Below, piece by piece: positions 27,593 through 36,583 of a stretch of DNA of 64,000 bases (its first letter is position 1; the number at the start of each line of letters is the position of its first letter). Location: NCBI RefSeq assembly GCF_002831585.1, contig NZ_CP025113.1, positions 3,115,001 through 3,179,000 on the forward strand. Direction: 5' to 3'. The DNA is from Bradyrhizobium sp. SK17 (lineage in GTDB: Bacteria > Pseudomonadota > Alphaproteobacteria > Rhizobiales > Xanthobacteraceae). The notes below the pieces were generated by a model. It had not been told where the DNA came from, ran no database searches, and saw only the letters and a list, made by a program, of their open reading frames with translations. Both the position numbers and the translations under genes were made by a program.

Positions 27593-27797
27593 CTTGGGAG
27601 AGGTCGATTTGCGCAGCAAATCGGGTGAGGGGTTCCGGTCTATCGAGAGAGCAAGAGCCCTCACCCGGATTGCACTGGGCGAAGCTTCGCATCGCCAGCG
27701 CAATCCGACCTCTCCCCAACGGGGCGAGGTGAACCGAGACCGCGCCAAGCCGATTCAATCAGAGCTTATCCCGCTTTAGTCGCGACGAATGCTGCGA

Positions 27798-28760
27798 TCA
27801 GGCGAGGCGCCGCGGCGGTTCGCCGCCTTTGGTGAAGGCGTCGATGCAGGCGACCATCTGCTGATAATGCGCCTGGAGGCTCTCGCGGGTCGCGTAGCCG
27901 AGATGCGGCGTGATCACGACGTTGTCGAGCTTGCGGAGCGGATGGTCCGATGGCAGCGGCTCGACCGAGAACACGTCGATGCCGGCCCCGGCAATCCTCT
28001 TGTCGCGCAGTGCGGCAAGCAATGCGTCCTCGTCGACGATCGGCCCGCGCGCGGTGTTGACGAGATAGGCCCGTGGTTTCATGCGGGCGAGGTCGGCGGC
28101 GCCGACCAGTCCGCGTGAGCGCGGGCTCAGCACGACATGAATGGTGATGATGTCCGATGTCGCGAACAGCTCGTCCTTGCTGGCGTAGCCGACGCCGGCC
28201 TCCTTGCACGTCTCGGGCGTCAGGTTGGGGCTCCAGGCGATCACGTTCATGCCGAACACCTTGGCCATGCCGGCGACCTTGCTGCCGAGCTTGCCGAGGC
28301 CGATGATCCCAAGCGTCTTGCCCTCGATCTCGGTGCCGGCAAACGTCTGCCACGCCTCGCCGGCATGCATGCGCGCGTTCTCGCGGCCGATGCCGCGGGT
28401 CAATTCCAGGATCAGGCCCATGGTCAGGGGCGCGGTGGGATCGCGGCTGTACTGGGTGCCACACAGCACCACCTTGCGCTCCTTGGCGGCCGCCATGTCG
28501 ATCGCGGCGTTGCGCATGCCCGACGTGATCAGGAGCTTCAGCTTGGGCAGCACGTCGAGCAGGCTCTTCGGGAACGGGGTGCGCTCGCGCATCGCGCAGA
28601 TGATCTCGAAGTCCTTCAGCGCGCCGGCTGCATCGGCTTCGCTGGCGAACGGCTTGTCGAACACCGTGACGTCGACCCGGTCTTTGACCTGTGGCCAATC
28701 GGCCAGCGACAGCGCGATGCCGAAATAGTCGTCGAGGATTGCACAGCGCAGCCGCGTCAT
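27798..28760 (-). CDS. D-2-hydroxyacid dehydrogenase family protein
   Basis: A 320-residue NAD-dependent dehydrogenase. KTLGIIGLGKLGSKVAGMAK is the GxGxxG nucleotide-binding motif. AYLVNTARGPIVDEDALLAA holds the catalytic Arg, IDVFSVEPLPSDHPL the Glu, and VVITPHLGYATRESLQ the His. It reduces a 2-oxoacid to a D-2-hydroxyacid or the reverse; phosphoglycerate, glyoxylate or lactate-type substrates cannot be separated by sequence reading. ATG at 28760 is chosen; a TTG four codons upstream is possible. No operon partner. Confidence 0.9.
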   Translation of the reverse strand: MTRLRCAILDDYFGIALSLADWPQVKDRVDVTVFDKPFASEADAAGALKDFEIICAMRERTPFPKSLLDVLPKLKLLITSGMRNAAIDMAAAKERKVVLCGTQYSRDPTAPLTMGLILELTRGIGRENARMHAGEAWQTFAGTEIEGKTLGIIGLGKLGSKVAGMAKVFGMNVIAWSPNLTPETCKEAGVGYASKDELFATSDIITIHVVLSPRSRGLVGAADLARMKPRAYLVNTARGPIVDEDALLAALRDKRIAGAGIDVFSVEPLPSDHPLRKLDNVVITPHLGYATRESLQAHYQQMVACIDAFTKGGEPPRRLA

Positions 28761-28876
28761 CGGGAGGTCCAATCAGGGTGAGGACGACGGCGGGAGATCA
28801 ACCGTCGCAACGCCCGTGATGGTCGCGCGCAATCGGCAGGCGCGCAAGCGGCCGCGGTTTCAAAAATCGGCGACGG

Positions 28877-29128
28877 TCACGCCGGACGGGACGGCTTGTG
28901 CGCCTTGGCGGACCGGATATCGGCGAGCATCGATCGGACCGCCGGCGACAGCGCCATCTGCTTGGCCCGGCAGGCCGGACCAGGACCGCGCATATAGTGC
29001 AGTTCCGGGCGGTAGGGATTGAAGGCCTTGACGAAGAAGGCACGCCAAAAGGCACGAAATTCGGCGAACGGCGTCGCCTGGCCCTTGATTACCGGGCGCG
29101 CGAGAGGTGCTGAAATAATGGTAGCCAT
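28877..29128 (-). CDS. Small conserved-type protein of unknown function
   Basis: An 83-residue protein starting MATIISAPLARPVIKGQATP and containing FAEFRAFWRAFFVKAFNPYR and ELHYMRGPGPACRAKQM. It has no signal peptide or membrane helix and is basic, with aromatic residues clustered in the middle. It is not recognised as a named family. The frame, start codon and codon use look genuine. It sits between the dehydrogenase and ettA, on the strand opposite ettA. Confidence 0.6.
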   Translation of the reverse strand: MATIISAPLARPVIKGQATPFAEFRAFWRAFFVKAFNPYRPELHYMRGPGPACRAKQMALSPAVRSMLADIRSAKAHKPSRPA

Positions 29129-29402
29129 GACATGGCCTCTACTGTTCTGGTCGCGGTTCTGCCGCGAAAACCGCCGTTTTTCCGGCGTTGGAAACGAGTT
29201 TTGGCCTGATTTATTAAAAGATGGTTTCAATTGTCGTGATTCGGCGCACACATGGTGTCGATCCGGTAATCACCCCTGGTGCACCGATGAAACGTGGTGA
29301 ACGGACGGAAAACGCCTGGCCCGCGGTTGCGCTTTCGGGGGCCGGCCGTTACATCGGCGGCAGCAAAATTTCCACACATCGGATCAATTCCAGGGACAGC
29401 GG

Positions 29403-31052
<1,650 letters not shown>

Positions 31053-31072
31053 ACTGCGACACCGTCATGCCC

Positions 31073-31148
31073 GGCCTTGTGCCGGGCATCCACGTCTTGC
31101 TTCGCGGCGACAAAGACGTGGATGGCCGGGACAAGCCTGGCCATGACG
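31073..31148. repeat. Intergenic palindromic repeat, family C (copy 3)
   Basis: Starts CGTCATGCCCGGCCTTGTGC and ends GGCCATGACG, with CATCCACGTCTT and the inverse AAGACGTGGATG near the centre. It lies 20 bases after the ettA stop. Confidence 0.8.
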
Positions 31149-31294
31149 CGTGAGAAGAGCGAGCGTCACGACGTGCAAATTTGCGGAATCGTGACCGGAT
31201 CGCGGCGTAATCTGCGGCCAGTTGTCGCTTTTCAAGCGCGCGGGATTGCGTAGATAGAGCGCTCCGCAATTTCCAATCCCGCGAGCACTCCCTC

Positions 31295-31879
31295 ATGTCC
31301 GCTGTTTCCGACGCGCCCGCCCGCTCCAAGGGCCGGTCGCTGCGTCCCGTCCCCATGCTGATCTTCGGATCGCGCTGGCTGCAATTGCCGCTCTATGTCG
31401 GCCTGATCATCGCCCAGGGCGTCTACGTCGTGCTGTTCCTCAAGGAGCTGTGGCACCTGTTCGCCCATGCCTTCGATTTCAGCGAGCAGCAGATCATGCT
31501 GGCCGTCCTCGGCCTGATCGACGTCGTCATGATCTCGAACCTGCTGGTGATGGTGATCGTCGGCGGCTACGAGACCTTCGTCTCGCGCCTCAATCTGCGG
31601 GGCCATCCCGACGAGCCGGAATGGCTCAGCCATGTCAATGCCAGTGTGCTGAAGATCAAGCTGGCGATGGCGATCATCGGCATCTCCTCGATCCATCTGC
31701 TGCGCACCTTCATCGAAGCCGGCGCGCTGTCGTCCGGCAAGGCCACCTACACCGAGGCTGGCGTGATGTGGCAGACCATCATCCACTGCGTGTTCATCCT
31801 GTCGGCCATCGGCATCGCCTTCGTCGACAAGCTGTCGAACGACTCGATCGAGGGCGCCAAGCAGCAGGTCGGGCACTGA
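31295..31879 (+). CDS. YqhA/UPF0114 family inner-membrane protein
   Basis: A 194-residue protein with about four membrane helices: LQLPLYVGLIIAQGVYVVLF, IMLAVLGLIDVVMISNLLVM, IKLAMAIIGISSIHLLRTF and MWQTIIHCVFILSAIGIAF. GGYETFVSRLNLRGHPDEPE is the family's conserved loop. The role is unknown in all species. The stop codon lies 19 bases from the convergent TIR-domain gene, so the two share a short intergenic stretch and could overlap at their transcript ends. Confidence 0.9.
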   Translation: MSAVSDAPARSKGRSLRPVPMLIFGSRWLQLPLYVGLIIAQGVYVVLFLKELWHLFAHAFDFSEQQIMLAVLGLIDVVMISNLLVMVIVGGYETFVSRLNLRGHPDEPEWLSHVNASVLKIKLAMAIIGISSIHLLRTFIEAGALSSGKATYTEAGVMWQTIIHCVFILSAIGIAFVDKLSNDSIEGAKQQVGH

Positions 31880-31897
31880 GGCGCAGTGAGATGAGGA

Positions 31898-33022
31898 TCA
31901 CCGCGCCGTGCGCGAGCCGGCGAGGATCGGTGCGGTGATCCTGCCAAGCCAACCCGGAATCTGCGCCGCGCCGCGCGGGAATCCGCGGGCCATCGCGAGC
32001 AGGAATGCGGGCTGCCAGACGCCGAACAGCACCAGCCAGCCCAGCCAATCCGGAAATTTGACGACCGCGCCGTAGACTGTGCCCGCGGCGATCGCCGCGA
32101 GCCAGGTAATGACGACGCTGTCGAGCCGCCTGAAGCCGGGATTTGTCAGGATCACGCCAAGAATCGTGATCGCACCCCCAACCGCGCCGCCGACGCCGCC
32201 GATCAGGTAGCCCATGAAAGGGTTGTTGCTGAGGGTGTCGCGGACCTCGGCGGCGGGTTCTGTCGTCGCGTCCGCGAGGCTGGCGGCGGCATCAGCCGGG
32301 GTGTTGACGGCTCGCGAATACTGGCTGAGCGATTGCAGCGTGACGCTGCTGGCATCGAAGGCCGCGATCCATGCCGCCGCAGTGATCGCAACCACCAGCG
32401 CCAGCTGAAACCGATCCCTGATGCCGAAGATGAAATTGCAGGTCGCGACCACCAATCCGAAGATCAGGCCGGGAAGCACGGTTACTCCGCCGGCCGGCCC
32501 GGTATCGACGAATGAGTATTGCAGGATGCCGGTGGCATATTTCACGGTAAGGGTGCAGGCGACCGCCGAGGCGAGCGCAAGCGCGAGGAACGGCATGATG
32601 GATCGCCCACGCGACTGCGCGCTCTCGGCCTCCAGCATGCGATCCACCGCGGCGCGTGTCTCGGCCGCGGCGCTGCCCTGCGGTTCCAGGATCGTGACCG
32701 CCTTGAGATAGGTCGGGACCTGGTCGAGCGGGGTCGGTGCCATCATCACCGGCAGCACGCGATTGCTCGGGTTCGGCCATTTGGTGCGGGCAAAGGCCAA
32801 CTCGCTCAGCGTGTAGCGTCCCCTGGTCACCGATTCCGGGCTGATCAGGAACACCATAAAATCGCTGCTTTCGATGGCTTTTTCGACGCGCGCATCGAAG
32901 CTGTCGCCCGGCGGGAGATCGTCGTGCGAAAAGAAAACGTCATGGTCGCAATTGCGCAGGGACTGAGCGATGCTGTCGGCCTGCGATTCCAATTCGGAGG
33001 GAAATGACAGAAATATGCGCAT
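31898..33022 (-). CDS. TIR-domain protein with multiple C-terminal membrane helices
   Basis: A 374-residue protein. The first ~135 residues form a TIR domain: MRIFLSFPSELESQADSIAQ (strand A and helix A), HDVFFSHDDLPPGDSFDARV (strand B and BB loop), SDFMVFLISPESVTRGRYTL, then SELAFARTKWP, whose Glu is at the usual catalytic position for NAD-cleaving TIRs. From residue ~142 there are about five hydrophobic segments (IMPFLALALASAVACTLTVK; LPGLIFGLVVATCNFIFGIR; MGYLIGGVGGAVGGAITILG; VVITWLAAIAAGTVYGAVVK; WLGWLVLFGVWQPAFLLAMA). No partner gene is adjacent. A membrane-anchored TIR could be a phage-defence or stress effector, but this is inference. Confidence 0.85.
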   Translation of the reverse strand: MRIFLSFPSELESQADSIAQSLRNCDHDVFFSHDDLPPGDSFDARVEKAIESSDFMVFLISPESVTRGRYTLSELAFARTKWPNPSNRVLPVMMAPTPLDQVPTYLKAVTILEPQGSAAAETRAAVDRMLEAESAQSRGRSIMPFLALALASAVACTLTVKYATGILQYSFVDTGPAGGVTVLPGLIFGLVVATCNFIFGIRDRFQLALVVAITAAAWIAAFDASSVTLQSLSQYSRAVNTPADAAASLADATTEPAAEVRDTLSNNPFMGYLIGGVGGAVGGAITILGVILTNPGFRRLDSVVITWLAAIAAGTVYGAVVKFPDWLGWLVLFGVWQPAFLLAMARGFPRGAAQIPGWLGRITAPILAGSRTAR

Positions 33023-33038
33023 GGCAAAACCTACCACC

Positions 33039-33053
33039 CAGAATTGAATTCTG
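33039..33053. promoter_or_regulatory. Perfect 15-base palindrome between TIR and transglycosylase genes
   Basis: CAGAATT-G-AATTCTG, lying 17 bases upstream of the TIR start and 53 bases upstream of the divergent transglycosylase start. This is a reasonable place for an operator acting on one or both genes. No matching regulator is known from the window. Confidence 0.4.
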
Positions 33054-33105
33054 ACAATTGCGGAATCCACTTTGCAATGCCTGTTTCTGCCGGATGAGAT
33101 CGATC

Positions 33106-34335
33106 ATGAAATGGCCAGCCACACTCGTCGCATGCGCATTGCTGCTCGTTGCGCCGCTACAGCGGCCCGCTTACGCCGCCGACGCCGCGTTCACCCAGTT
33201 CGTCGCCTCGCTATGGCCGGAAGCCAAGGCCGCTGGCGTGTCGCGTGAAACCTTCGAGCGCGAGACGCGCTCCCTCGAGCCCGACTACAAGCTGCCAGAT
33301 CTGATCCTGCCCGGACGTCCGAAGACCGGCGCGCCGGCGCAGGCCGAGTTCGTGCAGGTGCCGGCCGACTACATCAAGGAAGCGTCGATCGCGCGGCTCG
33401 CGGCGGAGGGGCAGCGGCTGATGCAGAAGTATCGCTCCTCGCTCGACGCGATCGAGAAGCGGTTCGGCGTGCCGGCGCCGATCGTGCTGGCGATCTGGGG
33501 CCGCGAGACCGATTACGGCCGCTACGCGCTGCCCTACGACACGCTGCGCGTGGTCGCGACCCAGGCCTATGTCGGCCGCCGCAAGGATCAGTACCGCACC
33601 GAGTTCATCCTCGCGCTGAAGATCCTCGGCGAGGGCGTGGTGACGCGCAAGGAGCTGCGCTCGTCCTGGGCGGGCGCGACCGGCTACACCCAGTTCCTGC
33701 CGTCCGAGTATTACAAGCACGGCGTCGATCTCGACGGCGATGGCAAGGTCGACATCTGGCATTCGGTGCCGGACGCGCTCGCCTCCGCCGCGCAGCAACT
33801 CGTCAACAAGGGCTGGCAACCCGGCGTGCGCTGGGCCTACGAGGTCACGGCACCCGGCAATGCCGACTGCACGATGGGCGTGCCCGAAGTGACGAAGCCG
33901 ATCAGCCAGTGGCTGCGCGCCGGCTTCGTGCCGGTGCGCGGGCAAAAGCTCAGCGCCACCGAGCAGGCGCAGTCGGCCTCGCTGCTGCAACCGGAGGGCA
34001 TCTACGGTCCGGCCTTCCTGACCACGCCGAACTACTTCGTGATCAAGGAATACAATTTCTCCGATCTCTACGTGCTGTTCGTCGGCCATCTCGCCGACCG
34101 CATGACGAGCCCGCAGCCGTTCGCGACGCCATGGTCGGCCTCGAAGCAGCTGCGCTCCACCGATGTCGAGGCGATGCAGCAGCATCTCACCAAGATCGGC
34201 CTCTACAAGGACAAGCTCGACGGCAAGGCCGGGATGCAGACCCGCGCGGCGCTCGGCGCCTATCAGAAGCAGGCCGGGCTGAAGGTCGATTGCTGGCCGA
34301 GCGAGGCGGTGCTGCGCGCGATGAACGGGCGCTGA
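33106..34335 (+). CDS. Lytic murein transglycosylase (MltB/SLT_2 type) with peptidoglycan-binding domain
   Basis: About 409 residues. The N-terminus (MKWPATLVACALLLVAPLQR, then PAYAAD) is a signal peptide. The catalytic SLT_2 domain shows VLAIWGRETDYGRYALPYDT with the catalytic Glu (GRETDYG), then SWAGATGYTQFLPSEYYKHG and VDLDGDGKVDIWHSVPDALA. The C-terminal ~65 residues are a PG_binding_1 domain (DVEAMQQHLTKIGLYKDKLD, GMQTRAALGAYQK). It cleaves glycan strands non-hydrolytically in the periplasm. An ATG at 33094 would add four residues (MRSI). An intrinsic terminator follows. Confidence 0.93.
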   Translation: MKWPATLVACALLLVAPLQRPAYAADAAFTQFVASLWPEAKAAGVSRETFERETRSLEPDYKLPDLILPGRPKTGAPAQAEFVQVPADYIKEASIARLAAEGQRLMQKYRSSLDAIEKRFGVPAPIVLAIWGRETDYGRYALPYDTLRVVATQAYVGRRKDQYRTEFILALKILGEGVVTRKELRSSWAGATGYTQFLPSEYYKHGVDLDGDGKVDIWHSVPDALASAAQQLVNKGWQPGVRWAYEVTAPGNADCTMGVPEVTKPISQWLRAGFVPVRGQKLSATEQAQSASLLQPEGIYGPAFLTTPNYFVIKEYNFSDLYVLFVGHLADRMTSPQPFATPWSASKQLRSTDVEAMQQHLTKIGLYKDKLDGKAGMQTRAALGAYQKQAGLKVDCWPSEAVLRAMNGR

Positions 34336-34356
34336 CCAGCGGCTGGCGGCGCAAAC

Positions 34357-34383
34357 AAAAACCCGGCCGTCAGGCCGGGTTTT
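34357..34383 (+). terminator. Rho-independent terminator after the transglycosylase gene
   Basis: AAAACCCGGCC and GGCCGGGTTTT form a perfect stem with a four-base loop and a T run, 21 bases after the stop. It also lies downstream of the convergent glycine-zipper gene and may serve both. Confidence 0.85.
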
Positions 34384-34413
34384 CGAGTGTGATGCTGAAA
34401 CCGTGTCAGTCGA

Positions 34414-34698
34414 TCAATCGCAAACCTGGATGCGACGGAAGCGCCAGCCATAGCCGTCCCAGAAGCGCTCGCGAACCCAGCGGCACGGAGCTTCTTCGAC
34501 GTAAACAGGCGCCGGTGCAACATAGACCGGGGCCGGGCGCGCGCCTGCGATAGCGCCGCCGAGCAGGGCGCCGCCGATCAGGCCGCCGGCAACGCCGGCT
34601 GCGATCGCGCCGCCGTCTCCGGCCTTGGCAGGCGGAGCAACAGCCAGCGAACCGGCAATCGTGGTAACGGCGACAAGGGCAGCTAAAGTCTTCTTCAT
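34414..34698 (-). CDS. Exported glycine-zipper protein, paralogue 1
   Basis: A 94-residue protein with a signal peptide (MKKTLAALVAVTTIAGSLAV ending PAKAG). A Gly/Ala helix with zipper spacing follows (AAGVAGGLIGGALLGGAIAG), then a Pro/Val stretch, and a C-terminal motif CRWVRERFWDGYGWRFRRIQ ending VCD. Two cysteines flank that motif and could pair. It is paralogous to the protein at 34934-35239 (same layout and C-terminal motif). Glycine zippers usually insert in or bind membranes; the function is unknown. A ribosome-binding site (AGGAGAG) precedes the ATG. Confidence 0.8.
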   Translation of the reverse strand: MKKTLAALVAVTTIAGSLAVAPPAKAGDGGAIAAGVAGGLIGGALLGGAIAGARPAPVYVAPAPVYVEEAPCRWVRERFWDGYGWRFRRIQVCD

Positions 34699-34867
34699 GT
34701 CTTTGGCTCTCCTGGAAGGTGGTGGCGTCGTGGTTCGACGCCGGGTTTAGGTGACTCGCACGCTGATCTCGAACTGCTGTCTTGCTAAACAGCGCAGAAC
34801 AGTCAACCGAAAGTAAACGTCGGCAGGCTCATCGCGCAGAAAAGCGGTTTTTTCTGGCCACCCAAAC

Positions 34868-34905
34868 AGATGTCCCGGAAAAACAGTCTGTTTTCCGGGA
34901 CATCT
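34868..34905. terminator. Long near-perfect palindrome between the two glycine-zipper genes
   Basis: AGATGTCCCGG...CCGGGACATCT encloses AAAACAG-T-CTGTTTT, giving an 18-bp stem with a single bulged A and a 1-base centre. It lies 28 bases downstream of the paralogue at 34934, on its strand. It could be its terminator or a binding site; the T run after it is short (TTT). Confidence 0.55.
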
Positions 34906-34933
34906 GGTTCGAATTAATCGAGATGAACGTCGA

Positions 34934-35239
34934 TCAGTCGCAAACGCGAACGCGACGAATGCGCCAGTTGTAGCCGTCCCAGAAGCGCTGCCGTTGCCAG
35001 TAGCAGTCGGGACCGTAACCGGGTTCGGCGACATAGGCCGGACCGGGCGCGTAGTAGCCATAGCCCGGACCGTAGTAGCCGTTCTGCGATGCGATCGCGC
35101 CGCCGACGATGGCGCCACCGATCAATCCCGCAGCGACGCCAGCGGCGACACCGCGTTGTGCCTGGGCGGGGGCGGGCACCGCCACAGCCGAAACCGCCAG
35201 AGTGGCGGCGGCGCAAAGCGCCAGCAATGTCTTCTTCAT
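34934..35239 (-). CDS. Exported glycine-zipper protein, paralogue 2
   Basis: A 101-residue protein with a signal peptide (MKKTLLALCAAATLAVSAVA ending PAQAQ). A Gly/Ala zipper helix follows (GVAAGVAAGLIGGAIVGGAI), then a Tyr/Gly/Pro-rich stretch (YYGPGYGYYAPGPAYV). The C-terminal motif CYWQRQRFWDGYNWRIRRVR ends VCD. AGGTGAG precedes the ATG at 35239. It shares plan and terminal motif with its neighbour at 34414-34698, indicating tandem duplication with divergence of the middle segment. Confidence 0.8.
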   Translation of the reverse strand: MKKTLLALCAAATLAVSAVAVPAPAQAQRGVAAGVAAGLIGGAIVGGAIASQNGYYGPGYGYYAPGPAYVAEPGYGPDCYWQRQRFWDGYNWRIRRVRVCD

Positions 35240-35466
35240 GACCTCACCTTTCTCACGGGAGCTGGGACAGCGTGCGTTGGCGATCTGTCTCGCCTGAAGG
35301 TTCCATATTCCGCTTGAATGATCAATGAACGACGCTGCCGCATTCGCGTCCAAATGCTTGCAGCTTTTGACATATCTTGCAACGCACAAGCTCGTTGCGC
35401 CGGCGGTGAAGCGGACGCCGGCGGGCATTTGAGGGCGATTCGTCGCGCAAGCGCGAGCCAATCTGA
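35240..35466. other. Divergent intergenic region, no gene seen
   Basis: Together with the next ~130 bases this forms a 358-base gap between a minus-strand glycine-zipper gene and bfd. It should hold both promoters. No gene or RNA was recognised apart from the iron-box-like site listed next. Confidence 0.4.
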
Positions 35467-35483
35467 TTTAGACCCATTCCAAT
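35467..35483. promoter_or_regulatory. Degenerate iron-control-element-like site upstream of bfd
   Basis: TTTAGACCCATTCCAAT matches TTTAGAA-NNN-TTCTAAA at 11 of the 14 defined bases and shares the preceding TGA with the perfect element at bfr. It lies 114 bases before the bfd ATG. Irr binding is possible but weakly supported. Confidence 0.3.
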
Positions 35484-35597
35484 ATGAATCCCGCATCAGT
35501 TTGGAATTGCTACAAAAACCGTCTTTTCCTTTTGCATCAGGTCGGGCCCGACAATATCCATATTGCCAAGCATCACCCGTTGGACCCGCTTGCTCTG

Positions 35598-35870
35598 ATG
35601 ATTGTCTGCTCCTGTAACGTTCTCAGCGACCACGATGTCCGCAATGCCGTGAATGCCGGCGGGTCCGTGACTCGAAATGCCAAGCAGGTTTACGGCTGCC
35701 TCGGCTGTAGCGCCGAATGCGGCCGCTGCGCGCGCACCATCAAGGCGATCATCGACGAGGCGCTCGGTCCCTGCGCCAAGGCCTGCTGCGCCGGCTGCCC
35801 CCACGCCGGCCACCCGCACGCCGCCAACCAGGACGCCCAGGCGGGCGAGTTCGCCCTCGCGGCCTGCTGA
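35598..35870 (+). CDS. bfd: Bacterioferritin-associated ferredoxin (Bfd)
   Basis: A 90-residue protein starting MIVCSCNVLSDHDVRNAVNA. The 2Fe-2S cluster cysteines are CxC at residues 4 and 6 and CxxC at 41 and 44 (AECGRC). Bfd docks on bacterioferritin and reduces its ferric core to release iron. Canonical Bfd is ~64 residues; here a ~25-residue tail is rich in Cys and His (GPCAKACCAGCPHAGHPHAA) and might bind metal. The ATG at 35598 is chosen by homology of the N-terminus. The bfr gene follows 131 bases downstream on the same strand with its own iron box. Confidence 0.92.
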   Translation: MIVCSCNVLSDHDVRNAVNAGGSVTRNAKQVYGCLGCSAECGRCARTIKAIIDEALGPCAKACCAGCPHAGHPHAANQDAQAGEFALAAC

Positions 35871-35943
35871 TTTCAGCCAGATCTCCCGAATCCAATTATC
35901 CACGCACCGCTTCTGCGCAGGCTTGCCCTCGTCGGCAAACTGA

Positions 35944-35960
35944 TTTAGAAGCGTTCTAAA
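35944..35960. promoter_or_regulatory. Iron control element (Irr box) upstream of bfr
   Basis: TTTAGAA-GCG-TTCTAAA, a perfect 17-base inverted repeat identical to the consensus iron control element of rhizobia. It ends 41 bases before the bfr ATG. Irr, active under low iron, is known to repress bacterioferritin genes through such sites in Bradyrhizobium. Confidence 0.85.
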
Positions 35961-36001
35961 TTCAGTGCGGACCAGTTTGGCCGCGACAGGTGGAGTGGAT
36001 C

Positions 36002-36490
36002 ATGCAAGGCGACCCGAAGGTCATCGATTATCTGAACAAGGGGCTGCGCAGCGAACTGACCGCCATCAATCAGTACTGGCTGCACTACCGGATGCTCAAC
36101 AATTGGGGCCTGCTGGAGATGGCCAAGGTCTGGCGCAAGGAATCCATCGAGGAGATGGAGCACGCCGACAAGTTCGTCGACCGCATCCTGTTTCTCGACG
36201 GCTTCCCGAACCTTCAGGTGCTCGATCCGCTGAAGATCGGCCAGAACGTCAAGGAGATCATCGAGTGCGACCTCGCGGCCGAGATCGGCGCGCGCACGCT
36301 CTATCAGGAGGCGGCGACCTACAGCCACGGCGTCAAGGACTACGTCAGCCGCGACCTGTTCGAGAGACTGATGAAGGACGAGGAAGACCACATCGACTTC
36401 CTCGAGACCCAGCTCGACCTGATCAAGCGCATCGGCCTTGAGCTCTACACCCAGAAGCACGTCGGCCATCTGAAGGGCGAGGAATCCTGA
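36002..36490 (+). CDS. bfr: Bacterioferritin
   Basis: A 162-residue iron-storage protein that forms a 24-subunit shell with haem. The ferroxidase ligands fall at the standard numbers: Glu18 and Tyr25 ([16 protein letters not shown]), then Glu51 and His54 with haem-ligand Met52 ([20 protein letters not shown]). [16 protein letters not shown] carries the later Glu/His pair. This numbering supports the ATG at 36002 over a GTG at 35990; AGGTGGAG precedes it. It is preceded by bfd and by a perfect Irr box, so it should be repressed when iron is scarce. A terminator follows. Confidence 0.97.
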   Translation: MQGDPKVIDYLNKGLRSELTAINQYWLHYRMLNNWGLLEMAKVWRKESIEEMEHADKFVDRILFLDGFPNLQVLDPLKIGQNVKEIIECDLAAEIGARTLYQEAATYSHGVKDYVSRDLFERLMKDEEDHIDFLETQLDLIKRIGLELYTQKHVGHLKGEES

Positions 36491-36526
36491 TCGGCCTGGC
36501 GCGCGTAGCGCGGCGCCCGAACTACG

Positions 36527-36560
36527 AGAGGCCGTCCTTGCGGGCGGCCTCTTTTGTTTT
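36527..36560 (+). terminator. Rho-independent terminator after bfr
   Basis: AGAGGCCG and CGGCCTCT form an 8-bp stem around a ~10-base loop, then TTTGTTTTTG. It is 37 bases after the bfr stop. Confidence 0.8.
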
Positions 36561-36583
36561 TGCTGTCGGGATCGAGCCGGTCG

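Larger units (their letters stand above)
27354..27778. repeat. Intergenic repeat, family D, interrupted by a MITE-like element
   Basis: The outer parts match family D: TTCACCTCTCCCTTGGGAGAG on the left, and on the right GGTCGATTTGCGCAGCAAATC, GGATTGCACTGGGCGAAGC and CGACCTCTCCCC. The right half runs on to GCCAAGCCGATTCAATCAG. Between them lies a 178-base insertion (27415-27592) flanked by a 10-base direct repeat. No gene is present in this 443-base gap. Confidence 0.8.
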
